Source of the DNA: Demequina sp. NBRC 110056
GTDB taxonomy: Bacteria; Actinomycetota; Actinomycetes; Actinomycetales; Demequinaceae
Direction: 5' to 3'
Length of the DNA: 64,000 nt
Assembly (NCBI RefSeq): GCF_002090155.1
Contig: NZ_BBRM01000003.1
Coordinates: forward strand, 62,001 to 126,000
Positions 1 through 8,055 of this stretch are shown in pieces (position 1 is the stretch's first letter; the number at the start of each line of letters is the position of its first letter). The position numbers and the translations under genes were made by a program. The notes beneath the pieces were generated by a model, which saw only the letters and a program-made list of their open reading frames with translations, did no database searches and was not told the origin of the DNA.

Positions 1-2
1 CC

Positions 3-437
3 GTGCGCAAGCATCGCCTCATCGAGACGTTCCTCGTCGAGTACCTGGGCTACGGATGGGACGAGGTGCACGACGAGGCCGAGGTGCTCGAGCACGCCGT
101 CTCTGACGAATTCGTCGACCGCCTCGCGGTCAAGCTCGGCGAGCCGACCCACGACCCGCACGGCGACCCGATCCCGGCCGCCGACGGCTCGCTGCCGCAC
201 GAGGCGCAGGTGTCCCTCGACCAGGTCTCGGAGGGGGAGCGGGTGAGGATCGCCCGGGTCTCCGACGACGACCCCGCGCTGCTGCGCCACCTCGGCGAGA
301 TCGGGGTCGACATCGGCGTCGTCGTGGACGTCGCCGCGCAGCGGCCCGCGGCGGGCACCGTGGACCTCGCGGTCGACGGCTCCACGGTGACGGTCGGCAC
401 GCTCGCCGCCCGCGTCATCCTCACCGAGCCCGCCTGA
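3..437 (+). CDS. DtxR/IdeR-type metal-dependent transcriptional regulator, C-terminal part (5' end outside window)
   Basis: This is the last 144 residues of a metal-dependent repressor. The reading frame is open to the left edge, so the N-terminal winged helix and the true start lie outside the window. The visible start (RKHRLIETFLVEYLGYGWDEVHDEAEVLEHAVSD) matches the dimerisation and metal-binding domain of DtxR/IdeR/MntR proteins, with the His and Glu ligands in HRLIETFL and DEVHDEAEVLEH. The last 75 residues look like the FeoA/SH3-like domain that longer family members carry. Such proteins sense Fe2+ or Mn2+ and repress uptake genes; which metal applies here cannot be read from this fragment. 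The family call is firm. Confidence 0.9.
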   Translation: MRKHRLIETFLVEYLGYGWDEVHDEAEVLEHAVSDEFVDRLAVKLGEPTHDPHGDPIPAADGSLPHEAQVSLDQVSEGERVRIARVSDDDPALLRHLGEIGVDIGVVVDVAAQRPAAGTVDLAVDGSTVTVGTLAARVILTEPA

Positions 438-454
438 CAGACGAACCCAGCCCA

Positions 455-463
455 CGCATCGGC
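455..463 (-). repeat. Extended GCCGATGCGC-type element, near copy
   Basis: This lies within 442-463. That 22-bp stretch (CGAACCCAGCCC, then ACGCATCGGC) recurs with one mismatch at 59-80 past 61400 (61459-61480). It sits between the dtxR stop and the aldolase promoter region. The rest of the 171-bp intergenic gap (438-608) holds no further gene that I can see. Confidence 0.6.
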
Positions 464-608
464 CCGGCAGGCTTCGTGGAGGAACGTTCTCTGCGCAGTA
501 TGCCCTCGCGGCGCATCCTGTGGGACCAAGGGCCCCATGACGACCGGGGTCAATGTCTGACAGAATGGACGGCGGTTCACTTCCCCTCTGAAAGACCAGG
601 AGAGACAC

Positions 609-1628
609 ATGGCCATCGCCACCACTGAGTCGTACGCCGCGATGCTTGACGCCGCCAAGGCCGGCAGCTACGCGTTCCCCGCGATCAACATCACCTCGTC
701 GTCTTCGGTCACCGCCGCCATCCAGGGCTTCGCGGAGGCCGAGTCCGACGGCATCATCCAGGTCTCCGTCGGTGGCGGCCAGTACGCCTCCGGCTCGACC
801 ATCAAGGACGCCGTGGTCGGCTCCCTCGCGCTCGCGGCCTACGCCCGCGTCGTCGCGGAGAAGTACGGCGTCACCATCGCGCTGCACACGGACCACTGCC
901 ACAAGGTCTACCTCGAGGAGTGGCTCAAGCCGCTGCTGAAGCTCGAGGCTGAGTCGATCGCCGCCGGCAACGGCCCCATCTTCAACTCGCACATGTGGGA
1001 CGGCTCGTCGGTCCCCATGGAGGAGAACCTGTCGATCGCCGAGGAGCTGCTCGAGCTGTCGCAGGCCGCGGACACCATCCTCGAGATCGAGATCGGTGTC
1101 GTGGGCGGCGAGGAGGACGGCCACTCGGCTGAGGTCAACGACAAGCTCTACTCGACCCCCGAGGACGGCATCGCCACGATCGAGCGCCTGGGCCTGGGCG
1201 AGAAGGGCCGCTACATGACGGCCATGACGTTCGGCAACGTGCACGGCGCGTACAAGCCGGGCGCCGTGAAGCTCCGCCCCGAGATCCTGGGCGACATCCA
1301 GTCCGCCGCGGCCGAGAAGTTCGGCAAGGACAAGCCGTTCGACCTCGTGTTCCACGGTGGCTCGGGCTCGACCGCCGAGGAGATCGCGACCGCGGTCAGC
1401 CACGGCGTCATCAAGATGAACATCGACACGGACACGCAGTACGCGTACACGCGTCCCGTCGTCGACCACATGATGAAGAACTACGACGGCGTCCTCAAGG
1501 TCGACGGCGAGTGGGGCAACAAGAAGGCCTACGACCCGCGCGCCTGGGGCAAGCTCGCCGAGGCGGGCATGGCCGCTCGCGTCGTCGAGGCCTGCCAGCA
1601 GCTGGGCTCCGCCGGGAAGAAGATCTGA
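609..1628 (+). CDS. fba: Class II fructose-bisphosphate aldolase
   Basis: This zinc-dependent cytosolic enzyme reversibly splits fructose 1,6-bisphosphate into dihydroxyacetone phosphate and glyceraldehyde 3-phosphate in glycolysis and gluconeogenesis. The 339-residue length fits the actinobacterial class II form. Visible signatures are HTDHCHK around residue 96 (zinc-ligand region), the EIEIGVVGGEEDGH segment, the FGNVHG segment and the FHGGSGS loop that binds substrate phosphate. The ATG is preceded by AGGAGAG at 598-604, a good ribosome-binding site. The gene stands alone: a strong hairpin follows it and a 170-bp gap precedes it. The call is secure. Confidence 0.97.
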   Translation: MAIATTESYAAMLDAAKAGSYAFPAINITSSSSVTAAIQGFAEAESDGIIQVSVGGGQYASGSTIKDAVVGSLALAAYARVVAEKYGVTIALHTDHCHKVYLEEWLKPLLKLEAESIAAGNGPIFNSHMWDGSSVPMEENLSIAEELLELSQAADTILEIEIGVVGGEEDGHSAEVNDKLYSTPEDGIATIERLGLGEKGRYMTAMTFGNVHGAYKPGAVKLRPEILGDIQSAAAEKFGKDKPFDLVFHGGSGSTAEEIATAVSHGVIKMNIDTDTQYAYTRPVVDHMMKNYDGVLKVDGEWGNKKAYDPRAWGKLAEAGMAARVVEACQQLGSAGKKI

Positions 1629-1641
1629 CCTCAGCGGTCAG

Positions 1642-1681
1642 GCGAAGCCCCGGGGAGTCGGCAGACACCCCGGGGCTTCGC
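1642..1681 (+). terminator. Intrinsic-type hairpin after the aldolase gene
   Basis: A perfect 14-bp inverted repeat (GCGAAGCCCCGGGG at 1642-1655, its complement at 1668-1681) encloses a 12-nt loop. It lies 14 nt past the aldolase stop. There is no clear U-tract, as is usual for terminators in GC-rich actinobacteria. Confidence 0.8.
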
Positions 1682-1690
1682 TACGCGAGG

Positions 1691-1742
1691 GCCGATGCGC
1701 ACGCGCCCGGGCATGGCATGTCCAGGTGAGGCGCGCATCGGC
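1691..1742. repeat. Inverted pair of GCCGATGCGC decamers
   Basis: GCCGATGCGC at 1691-1700 faces GCGCATCGGC at 1733-1742 across 32 nt, in the aldolase-purA gap. The pair could fold into a 10-bp stem. It is the only closely spaced inverted pair of this dispersed element that I found. Confidence 0.7.
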
Positions 1743-1815
1743 TGATAATCAGGCGAGGCGACAGCCTCGTTGACCAAGCCCCCGGCACGGTTCCGGGGTG
1801 AGGGGAGTGGGCGAG

Positions 1816-3114
1816 ATGCCCGGAGTGGTGATCGTCGGAGCCCAGTGGGGCGACGAGGGCAAGGGCAAGGCCACCGACGTGCTGGGAAGCCGCGTCGACT
1901 ATGTGGTGAAGTTCAATGGCGGCAACAACGCCGGTCACACGGTGGTGATCGGGGACCAGAAGTTCGCCCTGCACCTGTTGCCGTCGGGCATCCTGACGCC
2001 CGATGTCACGCCCGTGATCGGCAACGGCGTCGTCGTCGACATCTCGGTGCTGTTCGGCGAGATCGACGCGCTCATCGAGCGCGGCGTCGACCCGTCGAAG
2101 CTGCTGATCTCGAACGCCGCCCACGTCATCGCGCCGTACGCGCGCACGCTCGACAACGTCACCGAGCGCTTCCTCGGCAAGCGCAAGATCGGCACCACGG
2201 GCCGCGGCATCGGGCCGGCCTACGCCGACAAGATCAACCGCCTCGGCATCCGCATGGGCGACCTGTTCGACGAGCAGCTGCTGCGCGACAAGATCGAGGG
2301 CGCGCTCGAACAGAAGAACCACCTGCTGGTGAAGGTCTACAACCGCCGCGCGATCGAGGTCGACGAGGTCGCCGACGAGCTGCTGCAGTACCGCGACCGC
2401 CTCGAGCCGATGGTGACGGACACGTCCCTCGTGCTCAACCAGGCGCTCGACCGCGGCGAGACCGTGCTGTTCGAGGGCGGCCAGGCGACGATGCTCGACG
2501 TCGACCACGGCACGTACCCCTTCGTGACGTCGTCCTCGGCCACCGCGGGCGGCGCTTCGACCGGCTCCGGCGTGGGTCCCACCCGCATCGACTCGGTGAT
2601 CGGCATCGTCAAGGCCTACACGACCCGCGTGGGCGAGGGGCCGATGCCCACGGAGCTGTTCGACGAGAACGGCGAGTTCCTGGCACGGGTGGGTCACGAG
2701 TTCGGCACCACCACGGGGCGCCAGCGTCGATGCGGCTGGTACGACGCCGTCATCGCCCGCTACGCGTCCCGCATCAACGGCCTCACCGACCTGGTGCTCA
2801 CCAAGCTCGACGTGCTCACGGGACTCGAGGAGATCCCCGTCTGCGTCGCCTACGAGGTGGACGGCGTCCGCTACGAGGAGCTGCCGCAGGACCAGGCGGC
2901 CTTCGCCGCCGCCACGCCGGTGTACGAGTACCTGCCGGGCTGGACCGAGGACATCTCCGCGGCTCGCGAGTTCTCCGACCTGCCGCAGACCGCGCAGGAC
3001 TACGTCATGGCGCTCGAGAAGATCTCGAACTGCCGCATCTCCGCGATCGGCGTGGGCCCCGGCCGCGACGAGATCATCGTCAACCACGACCTGCTGCACG
3101 CTCGCGGCGAGTAG
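1816..3114 (+). CDS. purA: Adenylosuccinate synthetase
   Basis: This enzyme makes adenylosuccinate from IMP, aspartate and GTP, the first committed step from inosinate to AMP, in the cytosol. The product has 432 residues, normal for the family. It starts [18 protein letters not shown], which is the GTP-binding signature with the catalytic Asp. Other motifs are [10 protein letters not shown], the GIGPAYADK segment, [12 protein letters not shown] and the C-terminal GVGPGRDE. I chose the ATG at 1816 because the family begins directly at this motif and GAGGGGAG sits 7 nt upstream; a GTG at 1798 would add six unmatched residues. It stands apart from the other pur genes in the window. Confidence 0.97.
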   Translation: MPGVVIVGAQWGDEGKGKATDVLGSRVDYVVKFNGGNNAGHTVVIGDQKFALHLLPSGILTPDVTPVIGNGVVVDISVLFGEIDALIERGVDPSKLLISNAAHVIAPYARTLDNVTERFLGKRKIGTTGRGIGPAYADKINRLGIRMGDLFDEQLLRDKIEGALEQKNHLLVKVYNRRAIEVDEVADELLQYRDRLEPMVTDTSLVLNQALDRGETVLFEGGQATMLDVDHGTYPFVTSSSATAGGASTGSGVGPTRIDSVIGIVKAYTTRVGEGPMPTELFDENGEFLARVGHEFGTTTGRQRRCGWYDAVIARYASRINGLTDLVLTKLDVLTGLEEIPVCVAYEVDGVRYEELPQDQAAFAAATPVYEYLPGWTEDISAAREFSDLPQTAQDYVMALEKISNCRISAIGVGPGRDEIIVNHDLLHARGE

Positions 3115-3115
3115 C

Positions 3116-3427
3116 TCAGGGCTTGCCGAGCCCGTCGATCCAGCGCACGACGGCGTCAGCCGAGCCGGGCTCGAAGCGGTAGTGGCGGGTGGTCTCGCAT
3201 GGGATCACCGTCACGAGCTCGGCGCGCCGCAGCACCCCGAGGTGCTGTGACGCGCGTGCAGCGGAGATGTTCCACGCGAACTGCACGGAAGCGCTCAGGT
3301 CCATTGCCAGCGCCCCGTCATGGCGCAGCAGCTGGAGCAGGTAGCGGCGAGCAGGGTGAGCGAGGGCATCGAACACGGTGTCGAGGCTCACGCGGTCCTC
3401 GTCGCCATGGTCGATGGATGAGCGCAT
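3116..3427 (-). CDS. ArsR-family winged-helix transcriptional regulator
   Basis: This 103-residue protein has the ArsR/SmtB fold: FDALAHPARRYLLQLLRHDG is helix 1-2, ISAARASQHLGVLRRAELV is the recognition helix region, and the wing follows at CETTRHYRF. No CxC metal-binding box is visible, so it probably senses something other than a metal ion, or nothing. It is convergent with purA, whose stop lies 2 bp away. On the minus strand TAGGTT sits 7 nt before the ATG, so the transcript is probably leaderless. A hairpin at 3508-3535 in the divergent region is a candidate operator. The function of its regulon is unknown. Confidence 0.85.
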   Translation of the reverse strand: MRSSIDHGDEDRVSLDTVFDALAHPARRYLLQLLRHDGALAMDLSASVQFAWNISAARASQHLGVLRRAELVTVIPCETTRHYRFEPGSADAVVRWIDGLGKP

Positions 3428-3507
3428 GCCACCGAACCTAGCCGTGGCGAGGGGTGCGAGCCCCGTTGTCCACAGGGGGATCGAGGGTTCATGTGGAGAT
3501 GCTGTGA

Positions 3508-3535
3508 GGCTATTTCACTCCCACGTGAAATAGCC
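3508..3535. promoter_or_regulatory. Palindrome in the ArsR / hypothetical divergent region
   Basis: An 11-bp perfect inverted repeat (GGCTATTTCAC at 3508-3518, complement at 3525-3535) has a 6-nt loop. It is notably A/T-richer than its surroundings and lies between two divergent genes. A symmetric operator is more likely than a terminator, because neither neighbouring gene ends here. Confidence 0.45.
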
Positions 3536-3611
3536 GCAAGACAACCCTGAGGCCCTCCGGGGAGCCGAGCCGTTCACCCGGCGTTCACCAGTGATCGCTA
3601 GCGTCGCAGGC

Positions 3612-4484
3612 ATGTCGACCGATGACGCGCGGCGTGACAAGACGTGGCGGCTGCCCGTCGTCGACCCGCGCCACGACGGTCGACGGACCGGACTGGGCGC
3701 TGAGGGCGGCTCGTGGGCGCTCGCCGAGGGCAGGCCGCTCACCAAGGACGAGCGCAACTTCTACCTCGTGCAGGCACTCCACACCGCCTCGGGAGAGCCG
3801 ACGCACCACCTGCGCGGCGCGCGACTGACGAGCACCGTCATCACCCTCGCTTCGACGCTGCGCTGGGAAGTCTGTGCTGGCGAGGGCCTCGTGGACTACG
3901 AGCCGGAGACCACCGCCGCGCCCGCGCGCAAAGGGCTGCTGCGGCGCGCGCCCAAGCCCTTCCGGCCCCGCGCGGCCGACTCCTTCAAGGCGCACGACCT
4001 TCCGCTCGTCATCACCTCCTTCGACGGAGTCGTGATGGCCCGCGAACCGCGGGGAGTGCTCACGTACCTGCAGGGGTCCATGCCGGGCATGTCGACGTCC
4101 GTGGGCTCCGGTGGGTACGGGACCGTGGCTGACCTCTACGAGGTCGACGATGCGGCCGATGCGCTCGCGGACCTCGCGGGACAGGTCACCCGGCACGGCT
4201 GGATCGCGTCGGAGCCGACGCAGCGAGCCCTCGACGCGGGCGACGTCGCCGTCGACCTGGAGGGGCATTCGATGGACGTCACCTCGGACGGCTCCACGTG
4301 GATCGTGACGGACATGAGCCGATCCGCCCCCGCCCGCGGATCGATCGCGGCTGTCGCGCCGCCCGGCGCGCTCGTCTGGCACGGCGGTGCTGATCGTGAG
4401 GGGCGCTGCATCGTCGCCGTCGTCTCGACTGGCGCGCCCGCGCGGCTCACGGTGGTGACCGACCTCATCCGGCCGCGCGGATGA
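3612..4484 (+). CDS. Conserved-looking hypothetical protein, soluble
   Basis: This is a 290-residue protein I do not recognise. It has no signal peptide or membrane segment. The N-terminal 95 residues contain Trp/Tyr-rich strands (KTWRLPVVDP, RNFYLVQALH). A basic Pro/Arg patch lies in the middle (RKGLLRRAPKPFRPR), and the C-terminal half is Val/Asp-rich and likely beta-rich. I chose the ATG at 3612 over the in-frame GTG at 3591 because TAGCGT lies 7 nt upstream, the spacing seen at many other starts in this window. It sits between an ArsR-type regulator (divergent) and a lipoprotein gene. No function is assigned. Confidence 0.7.
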   Translation: MSTDDARRDKTWRLPVVDPRHDGRRTGLGAEGGSWALAEGRPLTKDERNFYLVQALHTASGEPTHHLRGARLTSTVITLASTLRWEVCAGEGLVDYEPETTAAPARKGLLRRAPKPFRPRAADSFKAHDLPLVITSFDGVVMAREPRGVLTYLQGSMPGMSTSVGSGGYGTVADLYEVDDAADALADLAGQVTRHGWIASEPTQRALDAGDVAVDLEGHSMDVTSDGSTWIVTDMSRSAPARGSIAAVAPPGALVWHGGADREGRCIVAVVSTGAPARLTVVTDLIRPRG

Positions 4485-4487
4485 CGA

Positions 4488-4543
4488 CAGAGATCCTTCC
4501 TCCAGCGCGCAGCGCCACGGCATTCCGCGCAGAGATCCTTCCT
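4488..4543 (+). repeat. 14-bp direct repeat upstream of a lipoprotein gene
   Basis: CAGAGATCCTTCCT occurs at 4488-4501 and 4530-4543, 42 bp apart (four helical turns). The second copy ends about 22 nt before the -10 hexamer of the lipoprotein gene. The arrangement suits a regulator that binds two sites on one face of the DNA. Confidence 0.6.
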
Positions 4544-4564
4544 ACACAAGGTACGGCTGGGGAA

Positions 4565-4570
4565 TATGCT
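4565..4570 (+). promoter_or_regulatory. -10 element TATGCT of a leaderless start
   Basis: TATGCT ends 6 nt before the ATG at 4577. This is the clearest example of the TANNNT hexamer placed 6-9 nt before start codons in this window, and it decides the start of the lipoprotein. Confidence 0.6.
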
Positions 4571-4576
4571 CTCGAC

Positions 4577-4987
4577 ATGAGGCGCTGGGTGGTGCTCGTG
4601 GCAGGCGTGATGACGTTGTGCGCCTGTGCTGAGAGCGCCCCGGGCGGCGACGGACCGCAGGTCGTCGCGAGCGGCTACGTCGAGAACCTGCCGCCCCCGT
4701 GCTTCTCCAACCCCATCGAGCTGCTGGGTGAGACGAGGTACGGGATCCCGAGCGACGATGTAGGAGACCTCGCGAGCACCCACCCGCTCCCGGCCGCGGA
4801 CGACGACCCCGACGAGTCCGATGCCGGCGGCGTGCCCGAGCCGGAGGCGAGCATGGTCATCGCGGGCCAGCCGTCCACGCGCGGCACCGTCACCCACTTC
4901 GACGACGGCATCGCCCGCTTCGACGCCGCGACGGGCCACACCACGTGGTACACCACCGAGGAGACCTTCATCAGCGAAGCCTGCTGA
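4577..4987 (+). CDS. Small lipoprotein with a C-terminal Cys (paralog of the one at 8050)
   Basis: This 136-residue secreted protein begins MRRWVVLVAGVMTLCAC, a signal peptide with a lipobox (LCAC) for lipid attachment. The mature part contains an ASGYVE...PPPC segment and ends ...TTWYTTEETFISEAC, so the last residue is Cys. The same layout (ASGGVE...YPAC, then an F/W-rich block, ...TW.TT......AC at the end) is found in the gene at 8050. I infer a disulfide between the mid and terminal Cys, and a common ancestor. A longer frame opens at 4481, but the signal peptide and TATGCT element fix the start at 4577. The function is unknown; it acts outside the membrane. Confidence 0.75.
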   Translation: MRRWVVLVAGVMTLCACAESAPGGDGPQVVASGYVENLPPPCFSNPIELLGETRYGIPSDDVGDLASTHPLPAADDDPDESDAGGVPEPEASMVIAGQPSTRGTVTHFDDGIARFDAATGHTTWYTTEETFISEAC

Positions 4988-5014
4988 TCGCTACGCGTCG
5001 CTAGACTCGCTCGC

Positions 5015-6283
5015 GTGAAGGTACTGATCGTCGGCTCGGGGGCCCGCGAGCACGCGCTCGCCCGCTCCCTCCACCTCGACCCGAGCGTGACCGAGCTGCA
5101 CGCGGTCCCCGGCAACCCCGGCATCGGCGCGCTGGCGACCCTGCACTCCCAGGACCCCAACGATGGCGCCGCGATCGCGGCGCTCGCGGTCAACGTGCGC
5201 GCGGACCTCGTCGTGGTCGGTCCCGAGGCGCCGCTCGTCGCGGGCGTCGCTGACACCGTGCGCGAGGTGGGCATCCCGTGCTTCGGGCCCACCGCAGCCG
5301 CGGCGATGCTCGAGGGCTCCAAGGCGTTCGCCAAGGAGGTCATGGCGGCGGCCAACGTGCCGACCGCGGAGCCGCGCGTGTGCACCACTCCGAGCGAGCT
5401 CGCGACGGCTCTGGCCGAGTTCGGCGCCCCGTACGTCGTGAAGGACGACGGGCTCGCCGCGGGCAAGGGCGTGGTGGTGACCGACGACCTCGCGCAGGCG
5501 ACGGCGCACGGCGACGCGATCCTCGCCGCCGGCGGCACCGTGGTGATCGAGGAGTACCTCGACGGGCCCGAGGTGTCGCTGTTCTGCATCTGCGACGGCG
5601 CGACCGTGGTGCCGCTGCAGCCGGCTCAGGACTTCAAGCGCGCCTTCGACGGCGACGAGGGTCTGAACACCGGCGGCATGGGTGCGTACAGCCCGCTGCC
5701 GTGGGCGCCGCCCGGACTCGTCGAGGAGGTCGTGCGCACGGTCGCGCAGCCCACCGTCGACGAGATGGCACGCCGCGGCACCCCCTTCCAGGGCGTCCTG
5801 TACTGCGGCCTCGCGCTCACGAGCAAGGGCACCCGCGTGGTCGAGTTCAACGCCCGCTTCGGCGACCCCGAGACTCAGTCGGTGCTCGCGCGGCTCGAGA
5901 CGCCGCTGGGCGAGGTGCTCCTCGCCGCGGCGCAGGGACGGCTGCACGAGCTCCCCGCCCTCCAGTGGAGCGACGACGCCGCGGTCACCGTGGTGCTCGC
6001 CGCCCACGGCTACCCCGAGGACGCCCGCAAGGGCGATCCGATCACCGGGACCGACGAGGCAGACGGCGTCGACGGCGCGCACGTGCTCCACGCGGGCACC
6101 GCGTTCGACGGAGACGGCAGCCTCGTGGCATCGGGTGGGCGCGTGCTGTGCACCGTGGGCGTCGGCGCGCACCTCGCCGACGCGCGCGCCACCGCGTACG
6201 AGGCCCTCAGCCACATCTCGCTGCCGGGTTCGCACCACCGCAGCGACATCGCGCTGAAGGCGTCCGAGATCGTGGCGGACTGA
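5015..6283 (+). CDS. purD: Phosphoribosylamine-glycine ligase (GAR synthetase)
   Basis: This enzyme ligates glycine to 5-phosphoribosylamine with ATP, the second step of purine synthesis. It has 422 residues, with N-terminal KVLIVGSGAREHAL, then GPEAPLVAG, the ATP-grasp segment KDDGLAAGKGV, and NTGGMGAYSP and EFNARFGDPE for metal and ligand binding. It starts with GTG at 5015; TAGACT lies 7 nt upstream, so translation is probably leaderless. The stop overlaps the purC ATG (TGATG), so the two are translationally coupled. Confidence 0.97.
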   Translation: MKVLIVGSGAREHALARSLHLDPSVTELHAVPGNPGIGALATLHSQDPNDGAAIAALAVNVRADLVVVGPEAPLVAGVADTVREVGIPCFGPTAAAAMLEGSKAFAKEVMAAANVPTAEPRVCTTPSELATALAEFGAPYVVKDDGLAAGKGVVVTDDLAQATAHGDAILAAGGTVVIEEYLDGPEVSLFCICDGATVVPLQPAQDFKRAFDGDEGLNTGGMGAYSPLPWAPPGLVEEVVRTVAQPTVDEMARRGTPFQGVLYCGLALTSKGTRVVEFNARFGDPETQSVLARLETPLGEVLLAAAQGRLHELPALQWSDDAAVTVVLAAHGYPEDARKGDPITGTDEADGVDGAHVLHAGTAFDGDGSLVASGGRVLCTVGVGAHLADARATAYEALSHISLPGSHHRSDIALKASEIVAD

Positions 6284-7179
6284 TGCCCGGTCACGTCATC
6301 GAGCCCACCGCCCCGCAGCTGGACGGCTGGCGCCACGTCTACTCGGGCAAGATCCGCGACCTCTACGAGCCCGTCGAGCCCCATCCCCGCGGCGACGTGG
6401 TGCTGGTGGTCGCGTCGGACCGCATCAGCGCCTACGACTGGGTCCTGCCCACCGAGATCCCGGGCAAGGGCGGAGTGCTCACCGCGCTCAGCCTGTGGTG
6501 GTTCGACCAGCTCCGCGACATCGTCCCCAACCACACCGTCGAGGCTCCGGTGCCCGACGAGGCCGCCGGTCGTGCGATGGTGTGCCAGCGGCTCGACATG
6601 TTCCCGGTGGAGTGCGTCGCGCGCGGCTACCTCACCGGATCGGGCCTCGCGGAGTACCGCGAGAGCGGCACCGTGTGCGGCATCGAGCTGCCCCCCGGCC
6701 TGACCGACGGCTCCCGCCTTCCCGAGCCGATCTTCACGCCGGCCACCAAGGCCGAGGTGGGCGAGCACGACGAGAACGTGACGTTCGAGGCCGTGGTCGA
6801 GCGCATCGGCGCGGCGGACGCGACCGCGCTGCGTGACCTCACGCTGGCCGTCTACTCGCGTGCCCACGAGATCGCGGCCGACAAGGGCATCATCCTCGCC
6901 GACACCAAGTTCGAGTTCGGGCGCGACGGCGAGGGCCGCATCGTGCTCGCCGACGAGGTGCTCACCCCCGACTCGAGCCGGTTCTGGCCCGCGGACACGT
7001 GGGCGCCAGGGCGCGCGCAGCCGAGCTTCGACAAGCAGTTCGTGAGGGACTGGCTCACGAGCGGTGAGTCCGGCTGGGACAAGGCGAGCGACGCGCCGCC
7101 ACCCGCGCTGCCCGACGACGTCGTGGAGCGCACCCGTCAGCGCTACCTCGAGGCCTACGACAGGCTCGCGAAGAACTAG
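6283..7179 (+). CDS. purC: Phosphoribosylaminoimidazole-succinocarboxamide synthase (SAICAR synthetase)
   Basis: This enzyme joins aspartate to CAIR with ATP to give SAICAR. The product has 298 residues, normal for the long actinobacterial form. Signatures are YSGKIRDLYEP at the N-terminus (ATP-binding loop), ASDRISAYDWVLPTEIPGKG, CVARGYLTGSGLAEY and the LADTKFEFG segment with LADEVLTPDSSRFWP. The ATG overlaps the purD stop by one base. Its TAG stop shares the tetranucleotide CTAG (7176-7179) with the stop of the convergent membrane-protein gene, so there is no terminator space between them. Confidence 0.97.
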   Translation: MPGHVIEPTAPQLDGWRHVYSGKIRDLYEPVEPHPRGDVVLVVASDRISAYDWVLPTEIPGKGGVLTALSLWWFDQLRDIVPNHTVEAPVPDEAAGRAMVCQRLDMFPVECVARGYLTGSGLAEYRESGTVCGIELPPGLTDGSRLPEPIFTPATKAEVGEHDENVTFEAVVERIGAADATALRDLTLAVYSRAHEIAADKGIILADTKFEFGRDGEGRIVLADEVLTPDSSRFWPADTWAPGRAQPSFDKQFVRDWLTSGESGWDKASDAPPPALPDDVVERTRQRYLEAYDRLAKN

Positions 7180-7895
7180 GCGTTCTCGCGCGGGTCGTCG
7201 TGTGCAGCGAGGTCGACCGGCTTGCCCCCGATGGTGGGCACGCCCCAGCCGAACCGCAGCGAGGCGATGCGGATCGCGAGCACCACCACGATCGGCACCC
7301 AGATGACGATGGTTCGCTGGACCTCGAGCGCGATGAGCACGGCGTACAGGGTCGCCCCGGCGAGAGCGGCCGTCGCGTAGAACTGGCCGTTGCGCAGCAC
7401 GTCGGGCACGTCGTTGGCGAGCATGTCGCGGATGATGCCGCCGCCCACGCCGGTGATGACGCCCATCACCGCGGCGGTGACGATCGATGCCCCGGCGTCG
7501 ACCGCGATCCCAGCGCCGACGGCCACGAACACAGCGAGCCCGAGCGCATCGGACAGCTGCACGATCCGGTAGCGGTCGAGGCGGTCCGGCGGGTGCCAGC
7601 GCGCGAGCAGCGCGACCGCGAGCCCCACTCCTGCGCCCACGAGCAAGTAGCTGGGGCTCTCCATCCAGAACACCGGCACGTCGAGCAGCACATCCCGCAG
7701 CGTTCCGCCGCCGACGGCGACCATGCACGCGAGCACCACCGCGCCGACGATGTCCATGCGCTTGCGGCCCGCCGCGACCGCACCCGAGATCGCGAACGCC
7801 ACGGTGCCGATGTACTCCAGGACGGTGCGCAGGGTCTCGAGCGCTGAGTCGATCAGCTCCGGGGCGTCGACCGCCGCCTGGATCCATGCGCTCAT
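7176..7895 (-). CDS. TRIC-type (UPF0126) cation channel family membrane protein
   Basis: This 239-residue protein has seven predicted membrane helices in two homologous halves. Each half carries the glycine-rich motif of the family: AISGAVAAGRKRMDIVGAVVLACMVAVGGGTLRDVLL, then VGAGIAVDAGASIVTAAVMGVITGVGGGIIRDML. Bacterial TRIC proteins are trimeric K+-permeable channels; the physiological role of this one is not known. An upstream extension is open to 8192, but the ATG at 7895 starts right before the first helix, and TACGCT lies 9 nt before it. The C-terminal tail is short and acidic. Confidence 0.85.
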   Translation of the reverse strand: MSAWIQAAVDAPELIDSALETLRTVLEYIGTVAFAISGAVAAGRKRMDIVGAVVLACMVAVGGGTLRDVLLDVPVFWMESPSYLLVGAGVGLAVALLARWHPPDRLDRYRIVQLSDALGLAVFVAVGAGIAVDAGASIVTAAVMGVITGVGGGIIRDMLANDVPDVLRNGQFYATAALAGATLYAVLIALEVQRTIVIWVPIVVVLAIRIASLRFGWGVPTIGGKPVDLAAHDDPRENA

Positions 7896-7963
7896 GGCGG
7901 CCAGCGTAACGGCGTGACCCAACGATCGAGGCGCGCGGTGCGTCATCACTTCAGCGATGACCA

Positions 7964-8017
7964 TGGGCCCACGTTCGTCCTGAGCGGTACCTTCACGTGG
8001 AGAGTGGGCGCACTTTC
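7964..8017. repeat. Double palindrome with 41-bp period, copy 1
   Basis: Read on the minus strand, GAAAGTGCGCCCACTCT (8017-8001) is followed 41 bp later by GAACGTGGGCCCA (7976-7964). The same pair with the same 41-bp period, as better palindromes, lies at 27232-27289. Here it sits between the TRIC gene and the second lipoprotein gene, which diverge. Confidence 0.6.
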
Positions 8018-8045
8018 GGAAGTACGGATGTGGAGACTTGGGAGG

Positions 8046-8055
8046 GCCGATGCGC
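8046..8055 (+). repeat. GCCGATGCGC decamer spanning a start codon
   Basis: The dispersed decamer covers the ATG of the lipoprotein gene at 8050 and its first codons. Confidence 0.75.

Noticed and set aside
1798-1815. Upstream GTG start of purA
   Set aside because: It would add six residues not seen in the family, and the ribosome-binding site fits the ATG at 1816.
1681-3099. A 472-codon minus-strand frame over purA
   Set aside because: It is a shadow of purA with Arg/Asp/Val-rich composition and no ribosome-binding site.
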